Shown here piece by piece: positions 26,678 to 37,521 of a stretch of DNA of 64,000 nucleotides. Origin of the DNA: Leclercia sp. 29361 (GTDB lineage: Bacteria > Pseudomonadota > Gammaproteobacteria > Enterobacterales > Enterobacteriaceae); the NCBI RefSeq assembly GCF_011290365.1, contig NZ_CP049786.1:4030001-4094000 (forward strand), given 5' to 3'. Each line of letters starts with the position of its first letter. Positions within the stretch are counted from its first letter, which is position 1. The position numbers and the translations under genes are program-made. The notes under the pieces were generated by a model, which searched no databases, had not been told where the DNA came from, and saw nothing but the letters and a program-made list of their open reading frames with translations.

Positions 26678-28075
26678 ATGCCTGACAATAAAAAACAGGG
26701 GCGGACGTCTAACAAGACGATGACGTTCTTCGTCTGCTTCCTTGCCGCTCTGGCAGGATTACTTTTCGGTCTTGATATCGGCGTTATTGCCGGGGCCTTG
26801 CCGTTTATTACGGATGAATTCCAGATCAACTCCCATACCCAGGAGTGGGTGGTGAGCTCGATGATGTTCGGTGCGGCAGTCGGCGCAGTGGGCAGCGGCT
26901 GGCTCTCCTTCAAGCTCGGGCGTAAAAAGAGCCTGATGATTGGCGCCATTCTGTTTGTCGCCGGCTCACTGTTTTCCGCCGCAGCACCTAACGTGGAAGT
27001 GCTGATTATCTCCCGCGTACTGCTGGGCCTGGCAGTGGGTGTTGCCTCTTATACCGCACCGCTTTACCTGTCGGAGATCGCGCCCGAGAAAATTCGCGGC
27101 AGCATGATCTCCATGTACCAGCTGATGATCACCATCGGTATTCTCGGTGCCTACCTTTCCGATACCGCGTTCAGCTACAGCGGCGCATGGCGCTGGATGC
27201 TGGGTGTGATTATTATCCCGGCAATCCTGCTGCTGATTGGCGTCTTCTTCCTGCCTGACAGCCCGCGCTGGTTTGCGGCCAAACGGCGCTTTAATGATGC
27301 GGAGCGCGTGCTGCTGCGCCTGCGTGATACCAGTGAAGAAGCGAAACGCGAGCTGGAAGAGATCCGCGAAAGCCTGAAGATCAAACAGAGCGGCTGGGCG
27401 CTGTTTAAAGAGAACAGTAACTTCCGCCGGGCGGTGTTCCTGGGCGTGCTGCTGCAGGTGATGCAGCAGTTCACCGGGATGAACGTCATCATGTATTACG
27501 CGCCAAAAATCTTTGAACTGGCGGGTTACAGCAACACCACCGAGCAGATGTGGGGCACGGTGATTGTCGGTCTGACCAACGTGCTGGCAACCTTTATTGC
27601 CATCGGTCTGGTGGATCGCTGGGGCCGTAAACCGACGCTGACCCTGGGCTTCCTGGTGATGGCGATCGGCATGGGCGTGCTGGGCACGATGATGCATATG
27701 GGCATCCACTCCACCACCGCACAGTATGCTGCCGTGGCGATGCTGCTGATGTTTATCGTTGGTTTTGCGATGAGCGCCGGTCCGCTGATCTGGGTTCTGT
27801 GTTCTGAGATCCAGCCGCTGAAAGGCCGCGATTTCGGTATCACCTGCTCCACCGCTACTAACTGGATCGCCAACATGATCGTCGGCGCAACCTTCCTGAC
27901 CATGCTCGATACGTTTGGCAACGCCAACACCTTCTGGGTGTACGGTGGTCTGAACCTGCTGTTTATCGTCCTGACCCTGTGGCTGGTTCCTGAAACCAAA
28001 CACGTGTCGCTGGAACATATTGAACGTAACCTGATGAAAGGTCGTCCGCTGCGCGAAATCGGCGCTCACGACTGA
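26678..28075 (+). CDS. galP: Galactose:H+ symporter
   Basis: Inner-membrane MFS sugar porter that imports galactose and glucose with a proton. The 465-residue protein has 12 TM helices and family motifs [23 protein letters not shown] and the C-terminal [10 protein letters not shown]. The start MPDNKKQG is chosen because GGAGG precedes it by nine bases and it matches E. coli GalP; an upstream in-frame ATG adds 11 residues. It is followed by a long GC hairpin (28082-28109) before sprT. Confidence 0.97.
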   Translation: MPDNKKQGRTSNKTMTFFVCFLAALAGLLFGLDIGVIAGALPFITDEFQINSHTQEWVVSSMMFGAAVGAVGSGWLSFKLGRKKSLMIGAILFVAGSLFSAAAPNVEVLIISRVLLGLAVGVASYTAPLYLSEIAPEKIRGSMISMYQLMITIGILGAYLSDTAFSYSGAWRWMLGVIIIPAILLLIGVFFLPDSPRWFAAKRRFNDAERVLLRLRDTSEEAKRELEEIRESLKIKQSGWALFKENSNFRRAVFLGVLLQVMQQFTGMNVIMYYAPKIFELAGYSNTTEQMWGTVIVGLTNVLATFIAIGLVDRWGRKPTLTLGFLVMAIGMGVLGTMMHMGIHSTTAQYAAVAMLLMFIVGFAMSAGPLIWVLCSEIQPLKGRDFGITCSTATNWIANMIVGATFLTMLDTFGNANTFWVYGGLNLLFIVLTLWLVPETKHVSLEHIERNLMKGRPLREIGAHD

Positions 28076-28081
28076 TCCTTT

Positions 28082-28109
28082 CGGCTTCCTCCCGCCCGGG
28101 AGGAAGCCG
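28082..28109 (+). terminator. Hairpin downstream of galP
   Basis: CGGCTTCCTCCC pairs perfectly with GGGAGGAAGCCG around a GCCC loop, seven bases past the galP stop. No T run follows, so it may mainly protect the mRNA 3' end. Confidence 0.6.
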
Positions 28110-28147
28110 CTTGCACCGCCCCGCGACAAACTCTATGCTCTGCCGTT

Positions 28148-28645
28148 ATGAAAACACCCCGTCTCCCCATTGCGCTTCAGCAAGCCGCCATGCGCAGCCT
28201 GCGTGATAACCTGGCCAAGGCCAATCTGAAGCTTGCCCGGAACTACCCTGAACCGAAACTGGTCTGGCAGCAGCGCGGCACCGCAGCCGGCACCGCCTGG
28301 CTGGATGCGTATGAGATCCGCCTCAACCCGGTCCTGATGCTGGAAAATCAGCAGGCTTTTATCGACGAAGTGGTTCCGCATGAGCTGGCGCACCTGCTGG
28401 TGTGGAAGCACTTTGGCCGCGTGGCACCCCATGGCAAAGAGTGGAAATGGATGATGGAAGCGGTGCTTGGCGTGCCGGCGCGTCGCACGCATCAGTTCGA
28501 GCTTGATTCAGTACGGCGCAATACCTTCCCCTACCGCTGCCCGTGTCAGCAGCACCAGCTCACCGTGCGTCGCCATAACCGGGTGGTGCGGGGCGAAGCT
28601 ACCTACCGCTGCGTCAAGTGCGGCAACCCTCTTATTGCGGAGTAA
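28148..28645 (+). CDS. sprT: SprT-family zinc metalloprotease-like protein
   Basis: A 165-residue SprT-like protein. The HELAH motif (His78, Glu79, His82) forms the zinc-protease-type site and the C-terminal CPC and CVKC pairs form a zinc ribbon. Eukaryotic relatives (Spartan) degrade DNA-protein crosslinks; the bacterial role is not well defined. It lies between galP and endA in the conserved enterobacterial order and matches E. coli SprT in length. Confidence 0.93.
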   Translation: MKTPRLPIALQQAAMRSLRDNLAKANLKLARNYPEPKLVWQQRGTAAGTAWLDAYEIRLNPVLMLENQQAFIDEVVPHELAHLLVWKHFGRVAPHGKEWKWMMEAVLGVPARRTHQFELDSVRRNTFPYRCPCQQHQLTVRRHNRVVRGEATYRCVKCGNPLIAE

Positions 28646-28739
28646 GCGGCAGAATCATCAGGAACATTCATGATCTGCCTGATTGCATACAGGAACAACT
28701 TTCGTTACGTTGCGGGCTCGTTTTGATACGGAGTTCACG

Positions 28740-29447
28740 ATGTCCCGTAATTTCTCTCTCGCGGTCGCCTTTCTGACGACGGCGTTTTCAGGCCATGTGC
28801 TGGCCGAAGGTATCCACAGTTTCTCTCAGGCAAAAGCCGCAGGCGTGAAGGTCAACGCCGACGTCGCAGGCGATTTTTACTGCGGGTGCAAAATTAACTG
28901 GCAGGGCAAAAAAGGGGTCGTCGATCTGGCCTCCTGCGGTTACAAAGTGCGTAAAAACGAGAACCGCGCCAGCCGCATTGAATGGGAACATGTCGTCCCG
29001 GCCTGGCAGTTCGGCCACCAGCGTCAGTGCTGGCAGGACGGCGGACGTAAAAACTGCGCCAAAGACCCGGTCTATCGCCAGATAGAGAGCGATATGCATA
29101 ACCTGCAACCCGCCGTGGGCGAGGTGAATGGCGATCGCGGCAACTTTATGTACAGCCAGTGGAACGGCGGCGAAGGCCAGTATGGTCAGTGCGCCATGAA
29201 GGTAGACTTCAAAGAGAAGCTCGCCGAACCACCAGCCCGCGCCCGGGGCAGCATCGCCCGCACCTACTTCTATATGCGCGATCACTACCAACTGACCCTC
29301 TCCCGTCAGCAAACCCAGCTGTTTAACGCCTGGGATAAGCTCTATCCGGTAACCGCCTGGGAGTGCCAGCGCGACGAACGCATTGCTAAAGTGCAGGGGA
29401 ATCATAACCCGTACGTCCAGCGCGCTTGCCAGGCGCAAAAGAGCTAA
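28740..29447 (+). CDS. endA: DNA-specific endonuclease I
   Basis: Periplasmic double-strand endonuclease. The 235-residue product, started at MSRNFSL with GGAG upstream, has a signal peptide ending near HVLA. The His-Me finger region [14 protein letters not shown] and the [18 protein letters not shown] segment contain the catalytic residues of the family. Eight cysteines suit a disulfide-bonded periplasmic protein. A longer in-frame start is possible but would place residues before the signal peptide. Confidence 0.96.
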   Translation: MSRNFSLAVAFLTTAFSGHVLAEGIHSFSQAKAAGVKVNADVAGDFYCGCKINWQGKKGVVDLASCGYKVRKNENRASRIEWEHVVPAWQFGHQRQCWQDGGRKNCAKDPVYRQIESDMHNLQPAVGEVNGDRGNFMYSQWNGGEGQYGQCAMKVDFKEKLAEPPARARGSIARTYFYMRDHYQLTLSRQQTQLFNAWDKLYPVTAWECQRDERIAKVQGNHNPYVQRACQAQKS

Positions 29448-29480
29448 CCTACACTAGCGACAATTGTTTATTTACTTACA

Positions 29481-29517
29481 CCCCTCACCCTAACCCTCTC
29501 CCCGCAGGGGAGAGGGG
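29481..29517 (+). repeat. Dispersed CCCTCACCC-type hairpin repeat, copy 3
   Basis: CCCCTCACCCTAACCCTCTC followed by a CTCTCCCC/GGGGAGAG hairpin, 33 bp past the endA stop and 44 bp before the rsmE start. Confidence 0.8.
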
Positions 29518-29560
29518 ACAGACCGAGCCGGGACCTGGCTATTTATGGAATTCTTTGACT

Positions 29561-30292
29561 ATGCGTATTCCCCGTATTTATCACCCGGAACTGATAACCC
29601 CGGACAGTGAAATTGCCCTGTCTGAAGAGGCCGCCAACCATGTTGGCCGTGTGCTGCGCATGGGCGCAGGTCAGGCGATTCAACTGTTTGATGGTTCAAA
29701 CCAGGTGTTTGAGGCGGAAATTACCCGCGCCGATAAAAAAAGCGTGCAGGTGAATATCTTACGTGGCGAAATCGACGATCGTGAATCGCCGCTGCATATC
29801 CATTTAGGCCAGGTGATGTCGCGCGGCGAAAAAATGGAATTCACTATCCAGAAATCGATCGAACTGGGTGTAAGCCTCATTACGCCACTTTTTTCTGAGC
29901 GCTGCGGCGTTAAACTGGATGCCGAACGTCTGAATAAGAAGCTCCAGCAGTGGCAAAAAATCGCCGTTGCAGCCTGTGAACAGTGTGGCCGCAATCGGGT
30001 CCCGGAGATCCGTCCGGCAATGGATCTGGAAGCCTGGTGTGCGGAAGAGGAGCAGGGTCTGAAGCTCAACCTGCATCCCCGCGCCAGCGCCAGCATCAAC
30101 ACCCTGCCGCTGCCGGTTGAGCGCGTGCGACTGCTGATTGGCCCGGAAGGCGGTCTGTCGGCGGATGAGATCGCCATGACCGCGCGCTACCAGTTTACTG
30201 ATATTCTGTTGGGACCCCGCGTTCTGCGTACTGAGACCACCGCGCTAACCGCCATCACTGCCCTGCAGGTGCGTTTTGGCGATTTAGGTTGA
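29561..30292 (+). CDS. rsmE: 16S rRNA m3U1498 methyltransferase
   Basis: SPOUT-family methyltransferase modifying U1498 of 16S rRNA. The product is 243 residues from MRIPRIYHP, the length of E. coli RsmE. The C-terminal trefoil-knot signature [13 protein letters not shown] and [13 protein letters not shown] is intact. A reading frame open further upstream spans the hairpin repeat and is not coding. It is followed after 19 bp by gshB, and the two may be cotranscribed. Confidence 0.96.
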   Translation: MRIPRIYHPELITPDSEIALSEEAANHVGRVLRMGAGQAIQLFDGSNQVFEAEITRADKKSVQVNILRGEIDDRESPLHIHLGQVMSRGEKMEFTIQKSIELGVSLITPLFSERCGVKLDAERLNKKLQQWQKIAVAACEQCGRNRVPEIRPAMDLEAWCAEEEQGLKLNLHPRASASINTLPLPVERVRLLIGPEGGLSADEIAMTARYQFTDILLGPRVLRTETTALTAITALQVRFGDLG

Positions 30293-30311
30293 AGCATTAA
30301 CGGAGAAGACA

Positions 30312-31259
30312 ATGATTAAGCTCGGCATCGTGATGGATCCCATCACAAGCATCAATATCAAGAAAGATTCCAGCTTCGCTATGCTGCTGGAAGCACAACG
30401 TCGCGGCTACCAGCTCCACTATATGGAGATGAGCGACCTGTACCTGATTAACGGCGAAGCGCGTGCGCGCACCCGCATCGTCAACGTCGAGCAGAATTAC
30501 GATAAATGGTACGAGTTCGGTTCCGAGCAGGATCTGCCCCTGGCCGAACTCGACGTCATCCTGATGCGTAAAGACCCGCCGTTCGACACTGAATACATCT
30601 ACTGCACCTATATTCTTGAGCGCGCAGAAGAGAAAGGGACGCTGATCGTCAACAAACCGCAGAGCCTGCGCGACTGCAACGAGAAGCTCTACACCGCCTG
30701 GTTCTCCGACCTGACGCCAGAGACGCTGGTAACGCGCAGCAAAACGCAGCTGAAAGCCTTCTGGCAGAAACACGGCGATATCATCCTGAAGCCGCTGGAC
30801 GGCATGGGTGGCGCATCTATCTTCCGCGTTAAAGAGGGCGACCCGAACCTCGGGGTGATCGCCGAAACCCTGACCGAGCACGGCTCCCGCTACTGCATGG
30901 CGCAGAACTATATCCCGGCGATCGTCGACGGCGACAAGCGCGTGCTGGTGGTGGACGGTGAGCCGGTGCCGTACTGCCTGGCGCGTATTCCGCAGGGCGG
31001 CGAAACCCGCGGTAACCTGGCGGCCGGTGGCCGTGGCGAACCGCGTCCGCTGACCGAAAGCGACTGGGAAATTGCCCGCCGCGTCGGCCCGATGTTAAAA
31101 GCCAAAGGGCTGATCTTTGTTGGCCTCGACATCATCGGCGATCGTCTGACAGAAGTGAACGTCACCAGTCCGACCTGTATTCGCGAAATCGAAGCAGAAT
31201 TCCCGGTGTCGATTACCGGCATGCTGATGGATGCGATCGAAAAACGTCTGAAGCAGTAA
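30312..31259 (+). CDS. gshB: Glutathione synthetase
   Basis: ATP-grasp ligase joining gamma-glutamylcysteine and glycine. The 315-residue protein matches E. coli GshB; ATP-binding segments [15 protein letters not shown] and [18 protein letters not shown] are present. It follows rsmE by 19 bp and precedes a wobble-containing terminator hairpin. Confidence 0.98.
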   Translation: MIKLGIVMDPITSINIKKDSSFAMLLEAQRRGYQLHYMEMSDLYLINGEARARTRIVNVEQNYDKWYEFGSEQDLPLAELDVILMRKDPPFDTEYIYCTYILERAEEKGTLIVNKPQSLRDCNEKLYTAWFSDLTPETLVTRSKTQLKAFWQKHGDIILKPLDGMGGASIFRVKEGDPNLGVIAETLTEHGSRYCMAQNYIPAIVDGDKRVLVVDGEPVPYCLARIPQGGETRGNLAAGGRGEPRPLTESDWEIARRVGPMLKAKGLIFVGLDIIGDRLTEVNVTSPTCIREIEAEFPVSITGMLMDAIEKRLKQ

Positions 31260-31275
31260 CCTAGCCAATACTATT

Positions 31276-31322
31276 AGTGACAGTACTCAGCTTTCTCCGC
31301 ATACTGGGTGCTGTCGCTTTTT
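31276..31322 (+). terminator. gshB terminator
   Basis: AGTGACAGTACTCAG pairs, with G-U wobble, with CTGGGTGCTGTCGCT and is followed by TTTT. Confidence 0.65.
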
Positions 31323-31347
31323 AAACCAGGAAACAGAACCTCTGACA

Positions 31348-31908
31348 ATGAATTTACAGCATCACTTTCTGATTGCCATGCCTGCTCTCCAGGATCCCAT
31401 TTTCCGTCGTGCGGTCGTTTACATCTGCGAGTACAGCGAAGATGGCGCGATGGGTATCATCATCAATAAACCGCTGGAAAATCTTACTGTTGAAGGCATT
31501 CTGGAAAAATTAAAAATTTCCCAGGACGAACGTGTCCCTGAAGTTCGTCTCGATAAAGCGGTGATGCTCGGCGGCCCGCTGGCAGAAGATCGCGGCTTTA
31601 TCCTGCATACGCCGCCAGGGTTCTCCTCCAGTATCCGTATCTCTGATAATACCGTGATCACCACCTCCCGTGACGTGCTGGAGACTCTGGGCACAGAAAA
31701 GCAGCCTGCTGATGTGCTGGTGGCGCTCGGCTATTCCTCGTGGGAAAAAGGCCAGCTTGAGCAGGAGATCCTCGATAACGCCTGGCTGACGGCTCCTGCA
31801 GATTTAAACATTCTGTTTAAAACCCCTATCGCCGATCGCTGGCGTGATGCGGCAAAACTGATTGGCATTGATATCCAGACCATGCCTGGCGTAGCGGGGC
31901 ATGCCTGA
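31348..31908 (+). CDS. yqgE: UPF0301 family protein YqgE
   Basis: A 186-residue cytosolic protein of the conserved UPF0301/DUF179 family, function not established. The start HFLIAMPAL, the GIIINKPL segment and the GGPL motif are typical. It precedes ruvX with a shared base between stop and start (TGATG), an arrangement common in gammaproteobacteria that suggests coupled expression. Confidence 0.95.
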   Translation: MNLQHHFLIAMPALQDPIFRRAVVYICEYSEDGAMGIIINKPLENLTVEGILEKLKISQDERVPEVRLDKAVMLGGPLAEDRGFILHTPPGFSSSIRISDNTVITTSRDVLETLGTEKQPADVLVALGYSSWEKGQLEQEILDNAWLTAPADLNILFKTPIADRWRDAAKLIGIDIQTMPGVAGHA

Positions 31909-32324
31909 TGAGCGGCACGCTTCTCGCGTTTGATTTCGGCACTAAAAGTATCGGCGTGGCGATCGGCCAGCGCATCACCGGCACCGCTCGTCCACTGACG
32001 GCGCTGAAAGCGCAAAACGGCACCCCGGACTGGAACCTGATTGAGCGGCTGCTGAAAGAGTGGCAGCCGGAGGTAGTGATTGTCGGGCTGCCGCTGAATA
32101 TGGATGGCACCGAACAGCCCTTGACGGCACGGGCACGCAACTTTGCCAATAAAATTCATGGCCGTTTTGGCGTGGCGATTAAGCTGCATGATGAACGACT
32201 GAGCACGGTAGAAGCCCGCGCCGGTCTGTTTGAACATGGCGGTTTTCGTGCGCTCAGCAAAGGCAGTGTCGATTCCGCCTCAGCGGTGATTATCCTCGAA
32301 AGCTTCTTCGAGCAGGGTTACTGA
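31908..32324 (+). CDS. ruvX: Holliday junction resolvase-like pre-16S rRNA nuclease
   Basis: RNase H-fold protein (YqgF) of 138 residues. In E. coli it is an essential factor in 5' maturation of 16S rRNA; a Holliday-junction role was proposed earlier from the fold. Conserved segments are [24 protein letters not shown] and [10 protein letters not shown]. It overlaps yqgE by one base and is convergent with the IclR-like gene beyond a GC hairpin. Confidence 0.95.
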   Translation: MSGTLLAFDFGTKSIGVAIGQRITGTARPLTALKAQNGTPDWNLIERLLKEWQPEVVIVGLPLNMDGTEQPLTARARNFANKIHGRFGVAIKLHDERLSTVEARAGLFEHGGFRALSKGSVDSASAVIILESFFEQGY

Positions 32325-32334
32325 TCCCCTTCCC

Positions 32335-32356
32335 TTTGCCCGGCTCCCCGGGCAAA
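32335..32356. terminator. Hairpin between ruvX and the convergent regulator gene
   Basis: TTTGCCCGG pairs with CCGGGCAAA around CTCC. It sits between two convergent stops and may serve both; neither strand has a long T run. Confidence 0.55.
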
Positions 32357-32362
32357 TACTTC

Positions 32363-33052
32363 TTATGCTTCCAGCAACGTGGCGTTGAGCGCCGTTAGTT
32401 CAGCCAGACGCGTCCGCACGCTCTCATCGTCAATATTCCACATCCCGGCAAAGGCCAGCGCGGCATGATGCGCGCCCACCGGTAGCGCCATCGACACTTC
32501 GCCATCATCATGGTGCCAGATCACACGCCCTTGCTGGCGCTGCTGGGCTACATGCGGGGCGAGATTCTGCCACTGTTCTGGCGTAAAGCGCGGCATCAGC
32601 GCCTCGTCCGTCTCACTCGCCAGCAGCGACATGCCAATTACCGATTGCCAGGCAGGCAGCATATGGAAACCGGCCAGCGCCTGGGTGGTCTGGCTACCGG
32701 GCACCGAGTGCCAGATATAGATCACCTGGTCCTCCCACAGCACGCCCAGCGCCACCACGATATCGCGTGGCGCATCGCGCTCCAGCCGGGGCAAGGCGCG
32801 GGAGAAGAGCTCGGAGCCGCGGATTGACTGGGCCGCCAGGGCATGGATACCGGGGCCTGGCAGGTAGCGTCGATGCTCGTCCTGCATGGTCAGGCCAATA
32901 GAGGCCATGGTCATCAGCAAACGGTTCACACGGGTGGTGTTGATCCCCATCAGCCGCGCGAGTTCACGGCAACCGATGGCGCGACCGCTGGAAACCAGAT
33001 ATTGCAGACAGCGAATGCCGTCGATAAGACTTTGGTTCGGTTGTGATGACAT
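32363..33052 (-). CDS. IclR-like transcriptional regulator
   Basis: A 229-residue protein with an N-terminal winged helix (IGCRELARLMGINTTRVNRLLMTM) and a shortened IclR-type C-terminal domain. The start at MSSQPNQS was chosen; a TTG seven codons upstream is open. E. coli K-12, as I recall, has no gene between ruvX and yggR, so this is an added gene in this lineage. There is no obvious adjacent target; its upstream region of 96 bp ends at the stop of yggR on the same strand. Regulatory target and effector are unknown. Confidence 0.75.
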   Translation of the reverse strand: MSSQPNQSLIDGIRCLQYLVSSGRAIGCRELARLMGINTTRVNRLLMTMASIGLTMQDEHRRYLPGPGIHALAAQSIRGSELFSRALPRLERDAPRDIVVALGVLWEDQVIYIWHSVPGSQTTQALAGFHMLPAWQSVIGMSLLASETDEALMPRFTPEQWQNLAPHVAQQRQQGRVIWHHDDGEVSMALPVGAHHAALAFAGMWNIDDESVRTRLAELTALNATLLEA

Positions 33053-33148
33053 AGTCGCTTTCAATGTGTGCAATCAGAGGCTCGATTTTACCGCCCATAC
33101 GTAAGTATACAAGGCCGCGAAAATCATTCTCTGCCGTAAGCCCGCGCA

Positions 33149-34126
33149 TTAAAGCCGCCCCTGCGCCCTGCGCTCAGCACGGCTCTGCTCGAAGTTCTGC
33201 ATGCCGGCCTGCAACCCGGTCTGGATCACGCCCGGCAGTTGCCAGGTTTTACCTTCACGGATTAAGTTTGCCGCCGCGGGGGTATTAACCAGTAACTCAA
33301 ACAGCGCGACGCGCCCCTGCTGGTTATCCCTTTCGAGCTTTTGCGCCAGCACCGCCCGCAGGCTACCCGCCAGCTGCTTACGTACCGGCTCTTTCTCGTC
33401 GGCCGGGAAGGCATCTACCAGCCGCTCTATCGCCTGCGCCGCGCCGCGGGTATGCAGAGTCGCCAGTACCAGATGCCCGGTCTCGGCGGCAGTGAGCGCA
33501 AGGCGGATCGTCTCGCTGTCGCGCAGTTCACCCAGCAGGATCACATCGGGATCCTCACGCAACGCCGCCCGCAGCGCATCGGCAAAGGAGGGGCAATGCA
33601 GGCCAATCTCCCGCTGCTGCACCAGACAGCGCTTGCTCTGATGGATGAACTCCACCGGATCTTCGAGCGTCAGGATATGCCCGTCGCTGTGGTGATTGAG
33701 AAAGTCGACCATCGCCGCCAGCGTGGTGGACTTGCCGCTGCCGGTGGCCCCGGTCACCAGAATCAGGCCGTTATCGCTGGTCAGCAGCTCGGGGATCGCC
33801 CGCGGCGTGCCCAGGGTAGGCAGCTGCGGGCACTGTTCCGGTAGCAGCCGGAGCGCCAGCGAGCACCCTTGTGTATGGGCGAAGGCGCTGGCCCGCAGCC
33901 GGTGGCTCTCCAGGGCGACGGCAAAATCCACCTGCCCCTGAGCGCACCATGCCCCCTGCTGTTCGTCGCTAAGCCAGCTTTTCAGCAGCATCACGACGTC
34001 CGGCCCCGGAAAAGGGGCGAACTCCATCTTCCCTCGTCGTCGCCATCGCGGTGGTGCGTTACTGCACAGGTGTAGATCCGACACGTTATGCTTTACACTA
34101 AGGGCCACAATTTCTTCCATATCCAT
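33149..34126 (-). CDS. yggR: PilT-like twitching motility ATPase YggR
   Basis: A 325-residue secretion ATPase of the PilT/GspE family. The Walker A motif GATGSGKST lies at 126-134, Walker B at ILLGELRD, with the Asp box LEDPVEF and His box HTRGAAQAIER. E. coli YggR has the same size. There are no other type IV pilus genes in the window, so a role in pilus retraction is not supported locally. Its start lies only 17 bp from the divergent yggS start, so the promoters must overlap the opposing genes. Confidence 0.92.
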   Translation of the reverse strand: MDMEEIVALSVKHNVSDLHLCSNAPPRWRRRGKMEFAPFPGPDVVMLLKSWLSDEQQGAWCAQGQVDFAVALESHRLRASAFAHTQGCSLALRLLPEQCPQLPTLGTPRAIPELLTSDNGLILVTGATGSGKSTTLAAMVDFLNHHSDGHILTLEDPVEFIHQSKRCLVQQREIGLHCPSFADALRAALREDPDVILLGELRDSETIRLALTAAETGHLVLATLHTRGAAQAIERLVDAFPADEKEPVRKQLAGSLRAVLAQKLERDNQQGRVALFELLVNTPAAANLIREGKTWQLPGVIQTGLQAGMQNFEQSRAERRAQGRL

Positions 34127-34143
34127 TTAATGATCCTCGGAAA

Positions 34144-34845
34144 ATGAACGACATTGCGCATAACCTGGCACAGGTCAGGAACAAAATCTCAGCCGCGGCA
34201 ACAGGTTGCGGCCGTGCTTCAGAAGAAGTTACGTTGCTTGCAGTCAGTAAAACCAAACCTGCGAGCGCCATCGCAGAAGCGATTGATGCAGGCCAGCGCA
34301 TGTTCGGTGAAAACTATGTGCAGGAAGGGGTGGAAAAAATCCGCCACTTCCGGGAAAAAGGTACCGCGGATCTGCAGTGGCACTTTATCGGCCCCTTACA
34401 GTCGAACAAAAGCCGACTGGTGGCGGAGCATTTCGACTGGTGTCATACCGTCGATCGGCTGCGTATCGCCAGCCGTCTGAGCGAGCAGCGTCCGGCAGAG
34501 ATGCCACCGCTTAACGTACTGATTCAAATCAATATCAGCGACGAAAACAGCAAGTCAGGTATTGCTCTGGAAGAACTGGATCAGCTGGCGGATCAGGTAG
34601 CGGCGCTGCCTGGCCTGACGCTTCGTGGACTGATGGCGATCCCGGCCCCGGAGTCAGATTACGACAGGCAGTTTGCCGTCGCCCGGCAAATGGCTGTAGC
34701 ATTTGAGGCGCTTAAAACACGCTTCCCAACGGTCGACACGCTTTCACTGGGCATGACGGACGATATGGCTGCCGCGATTGCGGCTGGCAGCACCATGGTG
34801 CGCATCGGCACAGCAATTTTCGGTGCGCGCGATTACACCCAATAA
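34144..34845 (+). CDS. yggS: PLP homeostasis protein YggS
   Basis: A 233-residue fold-type III PLP-binding protein (COG0325/PLPBP family) without known enzymatic activity; it balances vitamin B6 pools and affects amino-acid metabolism. The PLP lysine lies in LLAVSKTKPA, and GENYVQEG and LSLGMTDDM are family signatures. It heads a compact yggS-yggT-yggU-rdgB-hemW cluster. Confidence 0.95.
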   Translation: MNDIAHNLAQVRNKISAAATGCGRASEEVTLLAVSKTKPASAIAEAIDAGQRMFGENYVQEGVEKIRHFREKGTADLQWHFIGPLQSNKSRLVAEHFDWCHTVDRLRIASRLSEQRPAEMPPLNVLIQINISDENSKSGIALEELDQLADQVAALPGLTLRGLMAIPAPESDYDRQFAVARQMAVAFEALKTRFPTVDTLSLGMTDDMAAAIAAGSTMVRIGTAIFGARDYTQ

Positions 34846-34866
34846 TAAGGAAACCTGAGGAACGCC

Positions 34867-35433
34867 ATGAAGACGTTGACCTTCCTGCTCTCAACCGTCA
34901 TTGAACTGTATACGATGGTGCTTTTGCTTCGCGTCTGGATGCAGTGGGCTCGTTGTGATTTTTACAACCCCTTCTCACAGTTTGTCGTCAAAGTGACCCA
35001 GCCGATTATCGGGCCGCTGCGCCGGGTGATCCCGCCGATGGGCCCCATTGACAGTGCCTCTCTGCTGGTTGCGCTGATCCTGTGCGTGGTGAAAGCGATC
35101 GTGCTGTTTATGGTCATCACCTTCCAGCCGATCATCTGGATCGCGGCGGTGTTGATCCTGTTGAAAACGATCGGCCTGCTGGTGTTCTGGGTCCTGATGG
35201 TGATGGCGATCATGAGCTGGGTCAGCCGGGGCCGCAGTCCGGTAGAATATTCTTTGATTCAGCTTACCGAACCGCTGCTGCGTCCGATCCGTAACCTGCT
35301 GCCTGCCATGGGCGGGATCGACTTCTCCCCAATGATCCTCGTGCTGCTGCTGTATGTGCTCAACATGGGTATCGCTGAACTGCTGCAGTCCACGGGCAAC
35401 ATTCTGCTGCCGGGGCTGTGGATGGCGTTATGA
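34867..35433 (+). CDS. yggT: YggT family membrane protein
   Basis: A 188-residue inner-membrane protein with two copies of the YGGT domain, each made of two hydrophobic segments; the repeated motifs are [20 protein letters not shown] and [18 protein letters not shown]. The molecular function is not settled; E. coli YggT has been linked to osmotic stress tolerance. The stop overlaps the yggU start (ATGA). Confidence 0.93.
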   Translation: MKTLTFLLSTVIELYTMVLLLRVWMQWARCDFYNPFSQFVVKVTQPIIGPLRRVIPPMGPIDSASLLVALILCVVKAIVLFMVITFQPIIWIAAVLILLKTIGLLVFWVLMVMAIMSWVSRGRSPVEYSLIQLTEPLLRPIRNLLPAMGGIDFSPMILVLLLYVLNMGIAELLQSTGNILLPGLWMAL

Positions 35434-35726
35434 GTGCTGTCAGCACCTGCGCCGACGGGCTGGTTTTACGGCTGTATATTCAGCCGAAAGCCAGCCGTGA
35501 CTCCATTGTCGGGCTGCATGGCGACGAAGTAAAAGTCGCCATCACCGCCCCTCCTGTGGATGGCCAGGCGAACGCCCATCTGGTGAAGTATCTGGCAAAA
35601 CAGTTTCGCGTCCCGAAAAGCCAGGTGCTTCTCGAGAAAGGTGAACTGGGGCGCCATAAGCAGGTCAAAATTCTGAACCCGCAACAAATCCCGACGGAAG
35701 TCGCGGCTCTGATACAACAGGATTAA
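35430..35726 (+). CDS. yggU: UPF0235 family protein YggU
   Basis: A 98-residue DUF167 protein. The [20 protein letters not shown] start and the [14 protein letters not shown] core match E. coli YggU. The ATG overlapping the yggT stop is preferred over an in-frame ATG 12 bp upstream inside yggT. Rbs and promoter are shared with yggT. Its function is unknown. Confidence 0.92.
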   Translation: MSAVSTCADGLVLRLYIQPKASRDSIVGLHGDEVKVAITAPPVDGQANAHLVKYLAKQFRVPKSQVLLEKGELGRHKQVKILNPQQIPTEVAALIQQD

Positions 35727-35729
35727 CAC

Positions 35730-36323
35730 ATGCAAAAAGTTGTTCTCGCTACCGGTAATGCCGGTAAGGTGCGCGAGCTGGCCTCGCTGTTAAATGATTT
35801 CGGTCTGGATGTGGTTGCGCAGACCGAGCTGGGCGTGGACTCTGCCGAAGAGACCGGCCTGACCTTTATTGAAAACGCCATTCTGAAAGCACGCCACGCG
35901 GCGCAGGTCACCGGTCTGCCGGCTATCGCCGATGACTCAGGTCTGGCGGTGGACGTGCTGGGCGGCGCGCCGGGGATCTACTCTGCTCGCTATTCCGGCG
36001 TCGATGCCAGCGACCAGCAGAACCTCGAAAAACTGCTGGAAGCGCTTAAGGACGTACCGGATGATCGGCGCAAGGCGCAGTTCCACTGCGTGCTGGTCTA
36101 TATGCGCCATGCCGACGATCCTACACCGATTGTCTGTCACGGCAGCTGGCCGGGTGTGATTGCCCGCGAAGCGGCAGGCAACGGCGGCTTTGGCTACGAC
36201 CCGATTTTCTTTGTCCCGTCTGAGGGCAAGACCGCTGCGGAGCTGACCCGCGACGAAAAAAGCGCGATTTCCCATCGTGGGCGCGCACTGAAACTGTTAC
36301 TGGAAGCGTTACGTAATGGCTAA
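35730..36323 (+). CDS. rdgB: dITP/XTP pyrophosphatase
   Basis: Ham1/RdgB house-cleaning enzyme that hydrolyses non-canonical purine nucleoside triphosphates (dITP, XTP) to monophosphates. The 197-residue sequence begins with the substrate-binding LATGNAGK and contains ADDSGLAVD and GFGYDPIF. It begins 3 bp after yggU and overlaps hemW by 8 bp. Confidence 0.97.
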   Translation: MQKVVLATGNAGKVRELASLLNDFGLDVVAQTELGVDSAEETGLTFIENAILKARHAAQVTGLPAIADDSGLAVDVLGGAPGIYSARYSGVDASDQQNLEKLLEALKDVPDDRRKAQFHCVLVYMRHADDPTPIVCHGSWPGVIAREAAGNGGFGYDPIFFVPSEGKTAAELTRDEKSAISHRGRALKLLLEALRNG

Positions 36324-37458
36324 TTTGCCACCTCTGAGTCTTTATATTCACATCCCGTGGTGCGTGCAGAAATGCCCGTACTGCGATTTCAACTCGCATG
36401 CGCTGAAAGGCGAAGTGCCTCATGACGATTACGTTCAGCATCTGCTTGCCGATCTGGACGCCGACGTAGCTTACGCGCAGGGACGTGAAGTTAAGACTAT
36501 CTTCATTGGTGGCGGTACGCCGAGCCTGCTCTCAGGCCCGGCGATGCAGATGCTGCTGGATGGCGTGCGTGCGCGCCTCAATCTGGCAGCGGATGCAGAA
36601 ATTACCATGGAGGCCAATCCGGGTACGGTTGAGGCCGATCGTTTTGTCGAGTATCAGCGTGCCGGTGTAAATCGGATCTCCATTGGGGTACAGAGCTTCA
36701 GCGAGCCGAAGTTAAAGCGTCTGGGGCGTATTCATGGCCCGGGTGAAGCTAAGCGCGCCGCACACCTGGCAACCGGCCTGGGCCTGCGTAGCTTTAACCT
36801 CGACCTGATGCACGGCCTGCCGGATCAGTCCCTGGAGGAAGCGCTGGACGATCTACGTCAGGCCATTGAGCTGAACCCGCCACACCTCTCCTGGTATCAG
36901 CTGACCATTGAGCCGAACACGCTGTTTGGTTCACGCCCGCCAGTGCTGCCTGATGACGACGCGCTGTGGGATATTTTCGAGCAGGGCCATAGGCTTTTGA
37001 CCGCCGCCGGGTATCAGCAATACGAAACCTCGGCCTATGCGAAGCCGGGCTACCAGTGCCAGCACAACCTGAACTACTGGCGTTTTGGTGACTATCTGGG
37101 CATTGGCTGCGGCGCCCATGGCAAAGTGACCTTCCCGGATGGTCGTATTCTGCGTACCGCCAAAACGCGTCACCCGCGTGGCTATATGGAAGGACGCTAT
37201 CTGGAGCGCCAGCACGACGTCGAAGCCGAAGATAAGCCATTTGAGTTCTTTATGAACCGCTTCCGTCTGCTGGAAGCCGCGCCGCGCGCGGAGTTTGCGC
37301 TGTATACCGGATTACCGGAGTCGGTGATTCGCCCGCAGATTGACGAGGCGCTGGCGCAGGGATACCTGACCGAATGCGCGGAGTACTGGCAGATCACCGA
37401 GCATGGCAAACTGTTCTTAAACTCCCTTCTTGAGCTGTTCCTCGCCGAAGAGTCCTGA
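36316..37458 (+). CDS. hemW: Radical SAM haem chaperone HemW
   Basis: A 380-residue radical SAM protein; cysteines 16, 20 and 23 (WCVQKCPYC) bind the [4Fe-4S] cluster with the HemN/HemW-type spacing. The family is now viewed as a haem chaperone rather than coproporphyrinogen dehydrogenase. Conserved [10 protein letters not shown] and EANPGTVE segments bind SAM. It overlaps rdgB by 8 bp. In K-12 the next genes are yggM and ansB; here a DUF559 gene follows instead. Confidence 0.95.
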   Translation: MANLPPLSLYIHIPWCVQKCPYCDFNSHALKGEVPHDDYVQHLLADLDADVAYAQGREVKTIFIGGGTPSLLSGPAMQMLLDGVRARLNLAADAEITMEANPGTVEADRFVEYQRAGVNRISIGVQSFSEPKLKRLGRIHGPGEAKRAAHLATGLGLRSFNLDLMHGLPDQSLEEALDDLRQAIELNPPHLSWYQLTIEPNTLFGSRPPVLPDDDALWDIFEQGHRLLTAAGYQQYETSAYAKPGYQCQHNLNYWRFGDYLGIGCGAHGKVTFPDGRILRTAKTRHPRGYMEGRYLERQHDVEAEDKPFEFFMNRFRLLEAAPRAEFALYTGLPESVIRPQIDEALAQGYLTECAEYWQITEHGKLFLNSLLELFLAEES

Positions 37459-37521
37459 AGCCTGATTCAGGATTTTGCATCCCGTTCTGCTGGCTGAAGG
37501 AAAAGCTGGCAGAGTGCGGGG

